DNA of 64,000 nt, taken from assembly GCA_024663395.1 (NCBI GenBank), contig JANFAH010000008.1:1054001-1118000 (forward strand). Reading direction: 5' to 3'. The notes beneath the pieces were generated by a model that was not told where the DNA came from, made no database searches, and saw only the letters and a program-made list of their open reading frames with translations. The number at the start of each line of letters is the position of its first letter. The first letter of the stretch is position 1. Positions 10,316 to 21,447 of the stretch are shown in pieces. The DNA comes from Pisolithus tinctorius. Taxonomy: Eukaryota > Basidiomycota > Agaricomycetes > Boletales > Pisolithaceae. The position numbers and the translations under genes are program-made.

Positions 10316-13300
10316 ATTGATCCCAACTGTGTGCAACTAGACATCTGACTCAACACGTCTGCTCTTTCTAGTCCCAATTCTTTACTTCCATCTGTAACTC
10401 TTCTGGATTATTCTGTTGATACTGTTTCTGCATTGATCAATTCTGGCTCTTCTCATTGTTTCATAGACCTGTCCATAATCAAAAAATATGCCATTTCTGT
10501 TTCCTCCATTTCTCTGCCAATTCCACTCTGCTTGTTTGATGGTGGTACAAATGCTGTCATTTCCCAAGAAGTAGATCTTTCCCTCTGCTTTCCTTCTGGC
10601 AATGTCAATTCTGTTTCATTTTATGTTACTCCATTGGATTCTTCATGTTTGCTGGTGTTAGGACACAACTGGCTCACCTGCTTCAATCCATTGATTGACT
10701 GGGTAATGGGCAGTATATCATTCAAACTGTTGTTACAGGGAATGCTGACACCCCAGGCACCTTTGTCATCTTCCACTGTGACCTCCACTCTGGATCTGAC
10801 CCCCTCCACTCCATTTGCAGCTCCGACTGCAGCTCCAACAGACTTGCCACACTCTGCTCCACTCATCTCACTCATCAATGCTGCTGCATATGTCAGAGCC
10901 TGTGCTCTCCCTGGCTCTAGACAGTTCTGCTTACAGCTCTCTGCTGATGATGTGAAGCTTCATGTGTCCTCCACTTCTTCTCTGCCTCCTGACCTCTCCT
11001 TGGTTCCTCCTGAGTATCACAAGTTTGCCAACATCTTTAGTAAAGACAAGGCCATGGAACTTCCACCACACTGCTCGTTCAATCTCAAGATTGACCTTGA
11101 GGAAGGAGCTTCTCTGCCCATTGGCATGATCTACTCTCTTTCTCTGCCAAAGCTTGAAGCTCTCTGTACCTTCATTGACAAGCATCTTGGCTACAGTTTC
11201 ATCAAACAATCCACCTCCACTCACATTGCCCCTGTCCTCTTCATAAAGAAGAAGGACAGTTCACTCCACCTCTGTGTAGACTATCAAGGACTCAACAAAA
11301 TCACCAAAAAAGATCACTATCCACTGCCACTCATCTCCAACCTACTTGACTCCCCAAGCCACACTAAAGTCTATACCAAGATCGACCTCCACCATGCCTA
11401 TCATCTAGTCTGCATCACAGACAGAGATGAATGGAAAATGGCTTTCTGCACTTGTTATGGTTCTTACGAGTGGTGGGTGATGCCATTTGGTCTGACTAAT
11501 GTGCCTGCAGCCTTCCAGCAATTTGTTAATAGCATCTTTGCAGACATACTTGATGTCTGCATCATGGTATACCTTGATGACATCTTAATTCATTTGCAGG
11601 ATGTGGAGTTGCACTGTGAACATGTAAAAGAGGTGCTCCACTGCCTTTGAAAGCATGGTCTTTATGCCAAGCCAGAGAAGTGCGAGTTTCACTCTGACTC
11701 TGTTGAGTACCTCAGTTATGTTCTTTCTCCCTCCAGTCTCACCATGTCTGCTGAGAAGGTTCAGGCAGTCTGCAACTGGCCTGAGCTGTGGAAGGTGTGA
11801 GACATCCAGTCTTTCCTTGGTTTTGCAGATTTCTACAGACAATTCATTAATAACTACTCTGACATTGTCATTCCACTCACTTGCCTCATGTGAAAGGGTG
11901 TTCCTTGGAACTTTTCCAAGGAGTGCTGCTCTGCTTTCCTCTGCCTGAAGGATGCCTTCAGCTCCACTCCTGTTCTCACTTACTGGGTTCCTGATGCTCC
12001 ACTTACAGTTGAAACTAACGCCTCTGACTATGCCATTGCTGGCATTTTGTTGATCACCTGCTCCAACAGTGAACTCTGTCCAGTCACTTTCTACTCTCAC
12101 ACCATGACCATGCCAGAACTCAACTATGATACCCATGACAAGGAGCTGTTGGCTATCTTTGAGGCTCTCTGCCATTGGCAGCATTACCTAGAAGGTTCTG
12201 CCTTACCTGTTGACATGGTGACAGACCACAAAAACCTTGAGTATTTCTCCACCTCTAAGGTCCTCACTCGTTGACAGGCCCACTGGTCAGAGTACCTTTC
12301 ACAGTTCAATCTTTCCATCTGCTTCTGACCTGGCCACCTTGGAGCCAAACCCGATGCACTTATGCAACATTGGGACATCTACCCGAAAGGGGGGGATAGG
12401 GACTACATGCAGGTAAATCCTCACCATCTCTGCCCTATGTTTACACAGGAGCAACTCGTGTCATCCCTCTGTACCACCACCCTCATGGCACCTGTGCTCC
12501 ATGCTGCCATGGTCTTCAATGTTGAGTGCTTGCACTCTGACATCATCTCCACCCTACCCTCTGACCCTGTCTCTGCCAGCCATCTCCCAACTCCAGATAA
12601 GCCTCAGTGGTCCCTGGACTCTGATGGTCTACTCTGCCTTGATGGTCATATCTTTGTCCCTGACATTGATGATCTCCACCTTCAAGTGCTTTGGTTCAAG
12701 CATGACCATCCTCTGGCAGGCCATTTCAGGCAGAACTGCACCCTGGAACTTGTCTGCAGGGACTACATGTGGCCTAACCTCCACTCCAACATGAAAGAAT
12801 ATGTCAGGTCTTGCACTGCCTGTGGTTGGAGCAAAACTCCATGCCACCACCCCTATGGTCTACTGAAGCAACTCCCTGTTCTGGAGAGACCTTGGAACTC
12901 CATCTCCATGGACTTCATCAAATGCCTCCCCAACTCTGATGGCTACTCTGCCATCCTCATGGTAGTGGACCACCTCTCAAAGCAAGCAGTGTTCATCCCC
13001 ACCCATGACTCTGTCACCTCCACCGAACTTGCTAAGCTCTTCCTAACCCATGTCTTCTCAAAGCATGGAGTTCCAGCTCATGTCACCTCTGACAGAGGTC
13101 CTGAGTTTGTCTCACACTTCTTCCACTCTCTAGGAAAGGCCCTTGATATGTGTCTTCACTTCACTTTGGGTTACCACCCAGAAGGCAATGGCCAGACCAA
13201 GCAAACAAACCAGACCCTTGAGCAGTATCTTTGTGTCTACTGTAACTACCAACAAGACAATTGGGCTGAGCTGTTACCTCTAGCAGAGTTTGCTTTCAAC

Positions 13301-13916
13301 AACACACCAAGTGTGACTACTGGAGTTTCCCCCTTCTTCGCTAACAAGGGATACCATCCAAACCTGTCTGTGGTCCCTGACCAGGACTTCACCTCTCCAA
13401 GGGCTCATGACTATGTTGTCGAGCTCTCTGCTCTTCATGACTTCCTCCGCTCCAAAATGTCCACCACTCAGCAGCGCTACCAGGGTCCAGCAGATGCCAG
13501 ATGCATACCTCCACCTGAGTTTAAGGTTGGGGAACAGGCCTATGTCAAAGCCAGGTACACACTCCGTCACCCTTAAGCTCCCTGACTCTATGTGCTCAAT
13601 ACATCCAGTCTTCCATGTCTCACAACTGGAAGCTGCAGTGGCTAACCCTTTCCCAAACCAACAACAACCTCCACCTCCACCAGTGGATGTCAATGGTGAC
13701 CTTGAGTATGAAGTATCAGAGATACTTGACTCTAAGGTGGACCACCATTGCCACCACTGTCAACTCTTGTATCTAGTCTGCTGGGCTGGTTACAAGAACA
13801 CCAACAAAGAAACCTCTTGGTTGCTTGCAACTGAGCTAGATCATGCTTCTGACATAGTATCTGCTTTCCATGAACGCTATCCACACAAACCTGGCCCATA
13901 CCAACCTCCACCATAA
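10278..13916 (+). pseudogene. A2 pol: protease, RT, RNase H, integrase, chromodomain
   Basis: Domains in order: aspartic-protease region (L-I-N-S-G-S-S-H, about 10430); RT with K-K-K-D-S-S-L-H-L-C-V-D-Y and catalytic Y-L-D-D at 11570-11580; RNase H to about 12280; integrase zinc region (H-D-H..C-T-A-C, 12700-12830); integrase core with D of M-D-F, D of T-S-D-R-G and E of P-E-G-N-G-Q; chromodomain at 13690-13900 (E-Y-E-V-S-E-I-L-D-S-K, L-Y-L-V-C-W-A-G-Y). TGA stops occur near 10350, 11648, 11798, 11891 and 12272. About 90 bp is missing near 13555 relative to B, shifting the frame between integrase and chromodomain. Pol is in the -1 frame of gag. Confidence 0.9.
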
Positions 13917-14115
13917 TACTCTGCCTACATAATCCTCCTCTGCAGGCCAACTCCACCCCTTACTGAACTACCTTAAGTACTTTAGAGTTTCCTCCACTTA
14001 TCTGTTTCACTTCTCAGAGTCACAAACAAAATCACAAGTCTATCTCGTAGTAGTACAAAAATATACAAACTAAAAACAAAAAGGAAAAAGAAAACAAAAA
14101 GAAAACAAAACTATT

Positions 14116-15273
14116 CTACTCTTCCATCACCTGCTCTCCACCACCCTCCTGTTCTTCACCACCCTCCTGCTCTCCCTCGACTTCTTCCTCGTTGTCCCCC
14201 TCTGCACCTTCGTCTGCTTCCTCATTCTTGTCCTCTGTTGCCTCCGACTGAGGCCTCTTCCATCCTCCTCCTGTGTGCTCGAACTCAGCCATCTTGGCCT
14301 CGTGCATGTCATCCCTCCTCCTCATCTCTGCCCATTCCGCCCACTTGTGGTACAACCCCCACTCATTGGCTGTCCACTCCATGGGCTCTGCCATCCACTC
14401 CACTGCCCTTGCCATCCTCTTGAAGGCCATCACCACCTTCTCATGTGCCTCCACATACCTCTCTGCAGCCTGCAGCTGCTGCTCTCATTCCCACTCCGCC
14501 CACCAGGAGGAGACCCCCACTCCTGAGGGTCCCTCATGCAGTGTCTGCGGCTCCTCCTCGTCTTCTCTGCCTATCTCCTGCTCATCATCTGCTTCCTCCA
14601 TCTCTGTTGCTTTCTCCTTTCCCTTCCCTCATGTCCTCTTCTTCTTCTCTCCTCAGGAGCTCCCTGTCCCTGCTCTCTTCTGCAAGGGTCCCACTGCCAC
14701 CTCTTCCCACATCCAGCTGCACATCTTCTTCTTGTTATGACAGGGCATGCAGGCCCTGGTCTTACCTTGCCCTGGCTCGCACTGCCCTGCCATCAGACTC
14801 ACTATACAGTGAGTGCAGGGGGCCCTCCTGGTTGTGGTGACCACCACAGAGGCCCCAGGGACCTTCTGGGCAGTGTTGATGTTGTACACCATGCTGGTTA
14901 ACCTGAAATAGAGTAAGGTCAAAAAATAATAATAATAATAGGTCAGCTCCACCTGACTCACAGTAGTCTGCTACTCACCTCTGTGCAGCCTCATCCTGCC
15001 TGGCCTGGGCCCTCTCCTGAGAGGCTCTCTGCCTCTGCCTCTCTGCCTCCTCCTCTGCTGCCCTCTTCTTTTGAGCCTCCTCTTCCTCCATCGCCTTCTC
15101 CTCTGAGCCTCCTCTTCTGCTCTCTTCTTCTGCTCCACCTCCAACTGCTCCACCTCCACCCTCCACCTCTTGGCCTCCTCATGCTTGGCCTTGCTCTCTC
15201 TCTCTCTGCTCAGCCTCCTCTCATCAGTGTGCCTTCTCTGTGGACTTCTCTCACTTGGTGTTGGTGGAGTCAT
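14116..15273 (-). pseudogene. A2 antisense gene: coiled coil and six-Cys cluster
   Basis: Between pol and the 3' LTR the minus strand encodes a second protein. Exon 1 (15273-14979) is rich in Glu, Arg and Lys and predicts a coiled coil, with one frameshift near 15100. A 76-bp intron (14903-14978, GTGAGT to TTTCAG) separates it from exon 2. Exon 2 (14902-14116) carries the cluster C-x2-C-x8-C-x9-C-x2-C-x6-C around 14820-14720, with Lys-Lys-Lys-Met before the last Cys, then a long acidic tail. Exon 2 is in one frame but has three stops. Equivalent genes lie at the same place in B, C and D. Function is unknown. Confidence 0.7.
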
Positions 15274-15550
15274 CAGTCAGGACAACCAGCTCTTCATCCA
15301 CAACTTGGGAGTAGTTGCAGACATGACTGGGGGTTGGTTAGGGGGTTTTGCTCTGGCATTGGGAGGACATGATGATGGGAGGAAAGGATGAAGGTTTGGT
15401 ACCCTGACATGTGTTTTTAAGCAGTACTTCGAACTCCAATGGAGCTCCACTGTGGCTAAAGCCATTATCCTTGAGGCATCAAAATAATTTCAAATGATCA
15501 ACTCGTGTTGATCTTGTCCCATACATGTGGCCTTCAGGGGTTCAGGCCCT

Positions 15551-15747
15551 AAGGGGGGGGCACTGTCATAACTGTGCATTCACTCTAAGTCCCTACTCAC
15601 TCCACACCATCTTCTGCTGGTCATTTGCTCACTCTGCACCCAACTCTGCCCAACTTCTGTCAGTTATGAGCCATCTCTGCTCTGACTGCTGTCAGACTTG
15701 TGTTGCTCTCCTACCAGACCAAGCAGACCATTCCCTGAGGGGTCATG
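15551..15747 (+). repeat. A2 polypurine tract and truncated 3' LTR
   Basis: AAGGGGGGGGCAC (15551-15563) is the polypurine tract that would prime plus-strand DNA; D and B have close equivalents. The LTR starts at 15564 (TGTCATAACTG) and matches the 5' LTR up to GAGGGGTCATG at 15747. It then changes abruptly to unrelated sequence beginning with a small palindrome, CCACAC ATT GTGTGG. Confidence 0.85.
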
Positions 15748-16580
15748 ATACCACACATTGTGTGGGGTGTGCAATTTCATGTTTTTGATATGTTTTGAAA
15801 GTCTCCGCAATTTTTTGCACCTTTCCCCACGCTCTCTGGAGGATTGTTTCAGTTCCCCAGTGCTCTCCCCTGAAGGGATGAGCTTGGGAATGTTGTGGTG
15901 ACTGCCAATAAGTATTACAGTGCTGCCTAGATAGTCAGAATAGCAGTAAACAGCCTAGAACATGATGAAACCCCTAAATACCAGCAGGAAGAGATCATGG
16001 CACAACACCTTAAGGTGTCTGCCCCACATAATGAGTTGTTGATATGTTTTAGGTACAGAACCATCCTCAAAGCTAGTTCCTTTTTCAAGTGCCCATGTCA
16101 AATGTATCAAAAATGCGAACACTTTTTTTGTTTGATCCCCTAAGATAATTACCAGTTTTACTACACTTGAAGCATGCCATCCCAGCCTATCAACTTGTGA
16201 TATGTTGTAGGGACACAATAAATAGATAGATATAACCAATATATCAAAAAAGCAATTGCTTTTTCTGGTTTTGCCTCAATCAGACATTGCAATTATTTAG
16301 GCCCATTAGGATGGGCAGAAAAGCATTCATTTATGGTCTAATGGACTTATAGTACATGTAACTATCTTATACAATGCCTACAGTGAAGGGACATAGCCCA
16401 GAAAGAAAGGGGAGCCTGGGGACAATAAGGGCAGTTTGTGGGAATGTTGGATATCAGGCACATGCCAAATGAGGACATGTTCCTGGGAGTAGTGGCTGCG
16501 CTTTGTTATGCTTATGTAATCACATAAAATTCGGAGGAGTGATGAAAATAAACTGTGGGGATTTGTGGGGAGAAATTCCA
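15748..16580. other. Unassigned AT-rich spacer
   Basis: I find no recognisable gene or repeat here. A minus-strand open frame at 15955-16239 (94 codons) is the longest with non-repetitive composition, but I do not recognise it and see no supporting start or splice context. This block lies between the broken A2 3' LTR and the satellite. Confidence 0.5.
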
Positions 16581-17239
16581 AAGGGCAGGAGGGGGGGTGG
16601 GCAGATATGATCTGGGTCATGGAAATCAGCTCCAATTCATGCCAGAATGGTGTCCATGGAAAGCCACTGTTGAGCAGGTGCTGGGGATGCAGCATCTGCT
16701 CAATCTGGATGGGCAGATGGCTAGCAATAGTCTGATTAATGCCAAATACACCAATGGTGCAGCTTGTGAGATCTGGGTCACTCAAATCAGCTCCAATTCA
16801 TGCCAGAATGGTGTCCATGGAAAGCCACTGTTGAGCAGGTGCTGAGGATACCTCATCTGCACAATACAGATGGGCGGAAGGCTGGAAATAGTCTAGTTAA
16901 TGGGACATACATCCTGGGTGCAGCTTGTGAGGTCTGGGACACTCAAATCAGCTCTGATTCATGCCAGAATGGTGTCCATGCAAAGCCACTGTTGAGCAGG
17001 TGCTGGGGATGCCACATCTGCTCAATGCAGATGGGCAGATGGCTGGCAATAGTCTGATTAATGGGACATACACCCCAGGTGCAGCTTGTGAGGTCTGGGT
17101 CACTCAAATCAGCTCCAATTCATGCCAGAATGGTTTCCATGGAAAGCCACTGTTGAGCAGGTGCTGAGGATACCACATCCACTCAATACAGATGGGCAGA
17201 AGGCTGGCAATAGTCTGATTAATGGGACATACATCCTTG
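16580..17239 (+). repeat. 161-bp satellite, left part
   Basis: Four head-to-tail units with the landmark GCCAGAATGG at 16641, 16802, 16963 and 17124, spaced exactly 161 bp. Each unit includes GGTGCAGCTTGTGAG and GTCTGATTAATG. The array is interrupted at 17239 by element C and resumes at 51238 with the next part of the unit. Open frames that run through the array are repeat artefacts. Confidence 0.95.
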
Positions 17240-17916
17240 TGTGGGGAGTCAAGACTCCCTACACTACTTCATGCATGAAAGGACACATTGGGTGGTGGGT
17301 ATGCACATCATAGTTCACACAGATTGTCAAGTCGTCAAGTCACATACAAGATCATGCACATTGACTGTCAATGCTTGCTCGTCGATACATGTGGCCAGTC
17401 ATGTGAGCCTATCAAATAGCCTCACCAAACTCAAGCAACCCTCGACAGGCCCATCTCGAACCCTGCAAAGTCCTTACTATTGTGTTCCCACTTTGCTTCA
17501 CTCACATTGTCCTTGTTTGGCACACTGCTCGGTACCTGATCAATTCTTCTCTCTTGCTGTCATTCTGTCAGGGACCCTGTCCAGAGGCTAACATTGCTTG
17601 TAGAGGCTACCCTGAGTTCACTTGTTCCCTCCCTGAAAACCCTTCTGCTTCCATTACACTATTTAGCTAGCAGGTACTGTACAGTAAAAACAACTTTGAA
17701 AAACCCACTTAGAATTGGATTAGCAAGGTTCTCTGCAGAACATGACATCAAAAGATACCTTGTGACAACCTCAATGACTCTTATTCTTCAACCCTCTCCT
17801 TCTTGCCTCTTTTGCTCTTGTGCTAGTCTAGGTTCCCTTGGGATGATCCTAGGCACACTCACTGACTTGCCTTCAGCCTATCGCTATTCTAGCAGGGAGA
17901 GTTTTAGTTCCCCACA
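17240..17916 (+). repeat. Element C 5' LTR
   Basis: 677 bp, TGTGGGGAGTC to TTCCCCACA. It has the same length as the 3' LTR at 50561-51237; the differences I see are mostly transitions of the CG/TG/CA type. A third copy is the solo LTR at 1875-2553. Confidence 0.93.
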
Positions 17917-17918
17917 TC

Positions 17919-17940
17919 TTTTCAAGCCCACCGCAAGGGA
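17919..17940 (+). promoter_or_regulatory. Element C primer-binding region, tRNA type
   Basis: Shortly after the LTR comes AAGCCCACCGCAAGGG, which parallels the site of element F (TGGAGCCCACCGCGAGG at 44545). Reversed, the F site looks like a tRNA 3' end: T-stem CTCGC, acceptor GGTGGGC, then TCCA. The C copy has lost the opening TGG. This differs from the self-complementary sites of A, B and D. Confidence 0.55.
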
Positions 17941-18003
17941 GCCTTAGTTCTAGCTCTAGAGCTTTAACTCCCTCCTCTTCTCTATCCTGGATCTTGATGT
18001 CCT

Positions 18004-18884
18004 TGTTGAACCACTAAACAAACTTTCTATCTCATCCCCCCAGTCATCAGGCTCTGATGAACCAAACAGAATAACCCCATTCCTCTTTGCACCACAAAAT
18101 ACACCTGTCCCACCCCTTTCTACACTCATCAAAACGCTGGATTTCCCAGGAGCACTGAAGCTGGATGACAGTGTTGCCCTGCCTGTGTGACCCCAAGACC
18201 CTCTCCTGATGCAGACCACCCCAGGCAAGCTGCTAGTATCCAACATGCCACTTGTCACAGTAAAGGCACCAGAGTCCTCACTCTCCTCACTTACCTCACT
18301 CCAGTCTTCATCACACCCACTCTCACCCAAGGTCACCCATCCCTTACCAATGCTAGAGAACCCTCTACCCCAAATTCCACACCTCTTACCATCCCTGCTC
18401 CCCCAGTTGGGAACTAACACATATACTCCTAACATGCCACCTGGACCACAGATGTCCTTTGGAAGGAAAGAGATGCCCCTCCATAACACAGCCAAAGTGC
18501 CATCATTCTCAGGAGAACCATGCGACCTCCTGCATTTCTTAGAGGACATTGAGCAGCTATGTGAAGATGCAGGTTACTATGCTGATCAGGATAAAATCCA
18601 TTGGACCCTCCACTACCTGAGTCATGCTGATGAAGAGCTCTGGGCGACCTTAGATGCAGTATCAAAAGGAGATTGGGAAGGGTTCATAGAGGAACTCAAA
18701 ACTTACTATCCTGGAGCAGAGTATGATGATCATCAACACACTGTGTTGGAATTGGATGAGATTGTCCAAAGATATGCATCCTGGCTGATGAATACATGAG
18801 GAAAGCTAGGAGAGTATTTCAGGGAATTCCAGCATGTCATGACATTCTTAGGCAAAAGGAATCACCTGTCTGAGAGAGAAAGAG
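18004..18884 (+). pseudogene. Element C gag, N-terminal part
   Basis: After a Ser/Pro-rich leader, the capsid-like region reads V-P-S-F-S-G-E-P-C-D-L, F-L-E-D-I-E-Q-L-C, then K-G-D-W-E-G-F and Y-Y-P-G-A-E (18500-18720). It aligns with the gag of element F (S-F-S-G-R-P-E-D-L, D-D-I-I-N-F-C, N-G-D-W, Y-P-E-L-E), although the rest differs. A stop occurs near 18188 and a frame change near 18790. Reading continues past solo LTR E1 at 19766. The product would be the structural polyprotein; this copy is dead. Confidence 0.8.
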
Positions 18885-19765
18885 TGTCATATCCATGACT
18901 CTCAGACTCGGTCCCAGTCCAGTCCAGACCCCTAGCCCCTATCTCCGGTCAAGTCCGGTCCTAGTCCAGCCTAGAAAACCCAATCCCAGCCCTAGATAAC
19001 TCAACTCTGGCCTGCATAACTCAAGTCTGGTGTTTTACCCCTATCTCCGGTCCACTTTGGCCTCCCAGCCTTGCGCTGCTCCACCCCGGTCCTCCCAGGT
19101 CTATGTCCGGGTGACCCGGACATAACTCCAGTCTGTTTCCCTTTGTTTGTACTATATTTAGTCTAGCCCATTCATCTGACTTTGCTTACTGTACAATCCT
19201 GTGTCTGACCCCAGTTATGCCGGTCACCTGGACTTTAGCTGTTAGCCTCGGCACAGCCACTATGGCTGTCCTCCTCTTGCTAATCATCTTTCTAATAGCT
19301 TATCAACAAGTCCAGCTTCATGTTCTTTACTCCGGACCAGCCTCATGTATTTAACCCCTGTACATACTTCATAGCACCCTCAGTCAGAATATCAACTTAG
19401 TATTACCCTCAACTCCATACTACCCCTCGAGACTACTCTATAGCTAAGGCCGAGCCTTAAGCTATTCCCGGCCCCTGTCCCAGACCTCTCCCTGGCTTGC
19501 ATAAGGGTACAGCACATAAGCTGAGACCAAGGGAGGTAGATCCAACCCCAGACTGGCTTCCCCCTGTGCACACCCCAAGACTGGTCGGTTTCCCATGCTA
19601 CTGGTCTTGTTCCCGTGCTCCCGGCCTTAAGTCCGGTCCTCCAGACTTAGCCCCTGACCTCCGGCCTTAACTCCGGTCTAACCAGACTTGGCCCCTGTCT
19701 CCCGGCCTTGATTCTGGCCACTTGGACTTAGCCCCTGTCACCTGAGGGTAAACCTGTACTTCACA
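18885..19765 (+). repeat. Solo LTR E1 in element C gag
   Basis: 881 bp from TGTCATATCC to TACTTCACA, flanked on both sides by the exact 5-bp TSD aagag (18880-18884 and 19766-19770). It is the same family as E2 at 41587-42491 but in the opposite orientation. It contains the transcript-start type motif AGTCAGAATAT at 19382-19392. Many CCGG sites remain, so it is less CpG-decayed than A or D. No internal sequence is left. Confidence 0.95.
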
Positions 19766-21413
19766 AAGAGACACCAAATTCTTACAGGGTTTCCATATGG
19801 ACTTTAGGAATGTCCTTCTACAGCAATTGTCACTCCTTCATCCTCGACACTATATGGATGAGCCTTGGGCATTCAAGGAGGTCTACAAAGAAGCCACCTT
19901 CCTTCTGAGTGGCAGGATGGCTCCCCCCACAGCATCACCCACAACCTTTCAACAACCTGCAATAGTCCACTGTCAAGCCCCCACAATTAATGAAGCGCCT
20001 CCTTGCAAGCCTGCATGCTTGCTCTATGAGCCTCACCACTGACCAGACTGCTCCTTCTGCAGTGAGGATGGGCATCTGACCCCAGACTGTCCCTACATCC
20101 ATGAATACATCAAAGCTGGAAAGTGTAAATTGGTGGGAAACTGGGTCTTCCTCCCAGATGGGAAGGATGTACCTTGGGGGATGCCAGGGAGGAACTTTAA
20201 ACAGAAGATCAATGCATGGCACTCAATGCGAGAGGCAGTCCTCACCTTGATCAACACCTATGGAGAGGTGTCCTCTCCAGCAGCATTGACCTCACCCTTT
20301 TCCTGTGATTCTCCTCCACACATGACCTCCTCTATGTTCTTTGAACAGTCGTCAGATCCCCTTGACCTCGTGCCAGGATTGTCCTCTACATTCCCGCTCG
20401 ATGATGATATAGGAATACAGATTGAGGACGAGGACAACTGCACTGCCTACACCCAGGCATATGCTCAGCTGGAGCAAGTGAAATTGAACATCAAAGGCAA
20501 GAAGTCCATCCACTTCGATGGAGTTGACATACCCAAGCACACAAGCTCCTCGAGTAAGATATCTACTGCCCCATCTGCTACCCCTAGAGCTATGGCAGAG
20601 AAATCCACCATGTCAAATGGAAAAGAACCCCAGTATAAGTTTACCAGTGGTTTTGACAATCCAACAGCAATCAAAAGGATCATGAATGGTATGCTCAACA
20701 TGAAGCTTGAAGTGTCTTACTGCGACTTGCTAGCACTGAACCTGGAACTCTGTAAACAGGTAAAGGAGCTGGCCACAGCAAAGCGAGTTCCTACTACTGC
20801 TGTTGACACCATTGTGCTCAGTTCTGAGCCATCAGAATGGCTTGCATATGAGCAGTACACAGTAAAGGAGGAAGAGGAGAAGACAGTCAGGGCTGAGTTG
20901 ATGCCACTAAGGGCAGTGGATGGGGTCCTGGAAGGTAAACTGAACATCGAGTGCATCCTCAACAACAGCTGCCAGGTGATAGCTCTTAGGAAGGAGCTGT
21001 GGGAGGCTATCAGTACTCCACTGTGCCCAGATCGTGTGACAGTTCTCAAAGCTGCAAACAAGTCATGTGCTTGTACCCTGGGGATTATGGAAGATGCCAG
21101 GCTCAAGATTGGGCTGTTAGAAGTCTTCCTACAGATACAAGTCATCAAGAGTGCCCCTTTCGACCTACTGCTCAGCCACCCATTCTTCTGTCTCTTAAGT
21201 TCAGTCATGTGTGACTTCCCAAACAGAGAGCAGTCAGTTGAGCTTCATGACCCCAACACTGGTCAAATGGTCCTTGTTCCCACCCACCCTCGAGAACACC
21301 TCCATGCTGAACTGAGGTTTGTAGACCCTGTCAATGCCAATAAGTACAAAGATTGCCTATGTTTGGAAAAGAAATGCATACAACCAAGCAGGGTTTTTAG
21401 AGACGGTCAATGA
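19766..21413 (+). pseudogene. Element C gag C-terminus and protease region
   Basis: The gag frame resumes after E1 (D-F-R-N-V-L-L-Q-Q-L). It reaches the zinc knuckle C-S-F-C-S-E-D-G-H-L-T-P-D-C at about 20050-20091, with a TGA stop just before it, followed by Y-I-K-A-G-K-C-K-L-V and F-L-P-D-G-K-D-V-P. The same knuckle-to-GKC-LV-LP-G spacing occurs in F gag. From 20130 the frame is open for 427 codons. Near 20950-21200 is a retropepsin-like region (L-N-I-E-C-I-L-N-N-S-C-Q-V-I-A-L-R, then F-D-L-L-L-S-H-P-F) in which the catalytic Asp seems replaced by Asn. That would make the protease inactive. Confidence 0.72.
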
Positions 21414-21447
21414 TTCACAGGGGTTGTGATGAGACCAGGATTTTCCA

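Larger units (their letters stand above)
8189..15747 (+). mobile_element. Ty3 chromovirus A2, 3' LTR truncated
   Basis: This is the second copy of the A family: 5' LTR 8189-8923, gag, -1 frameshift signal, pol with protease, RT, RNase H, integrase and chromodomain, an antisense gene, a polypurine tract (15551-15563), then the first 184 bp of the 3' LTR. The 3' LTR stops matching at about 15747, so the TSD cannot be confirmed. It is inserted in the Helitron remnant and lies in inverted orientation to A1. Numerous in-frame stops show it is dead. Confidence 0.93.

Noticed and set aside
15955..16239. 94-codon minus-strand frame as a host gene fragment
   Set aside because: Composition is not repetitive but no domain, splice context or neighbour supports it; left as unassigned.
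16555..17313. Series of similar open frames with M-P-E-W-C starts
   Set aside because: They are frames of the 161-bp satellite, recurring once per unit and shifting frame because 161 is not a multiple of 3.
17240..17916. Solo LTR in the satellite
   Set aside because: First read as a solo LTR, but it is followed by a primer-like site and gag, and a matching 677-bp LTR with satellite flank occurs at 50561-51237, so it is the 5' LTR of element C.
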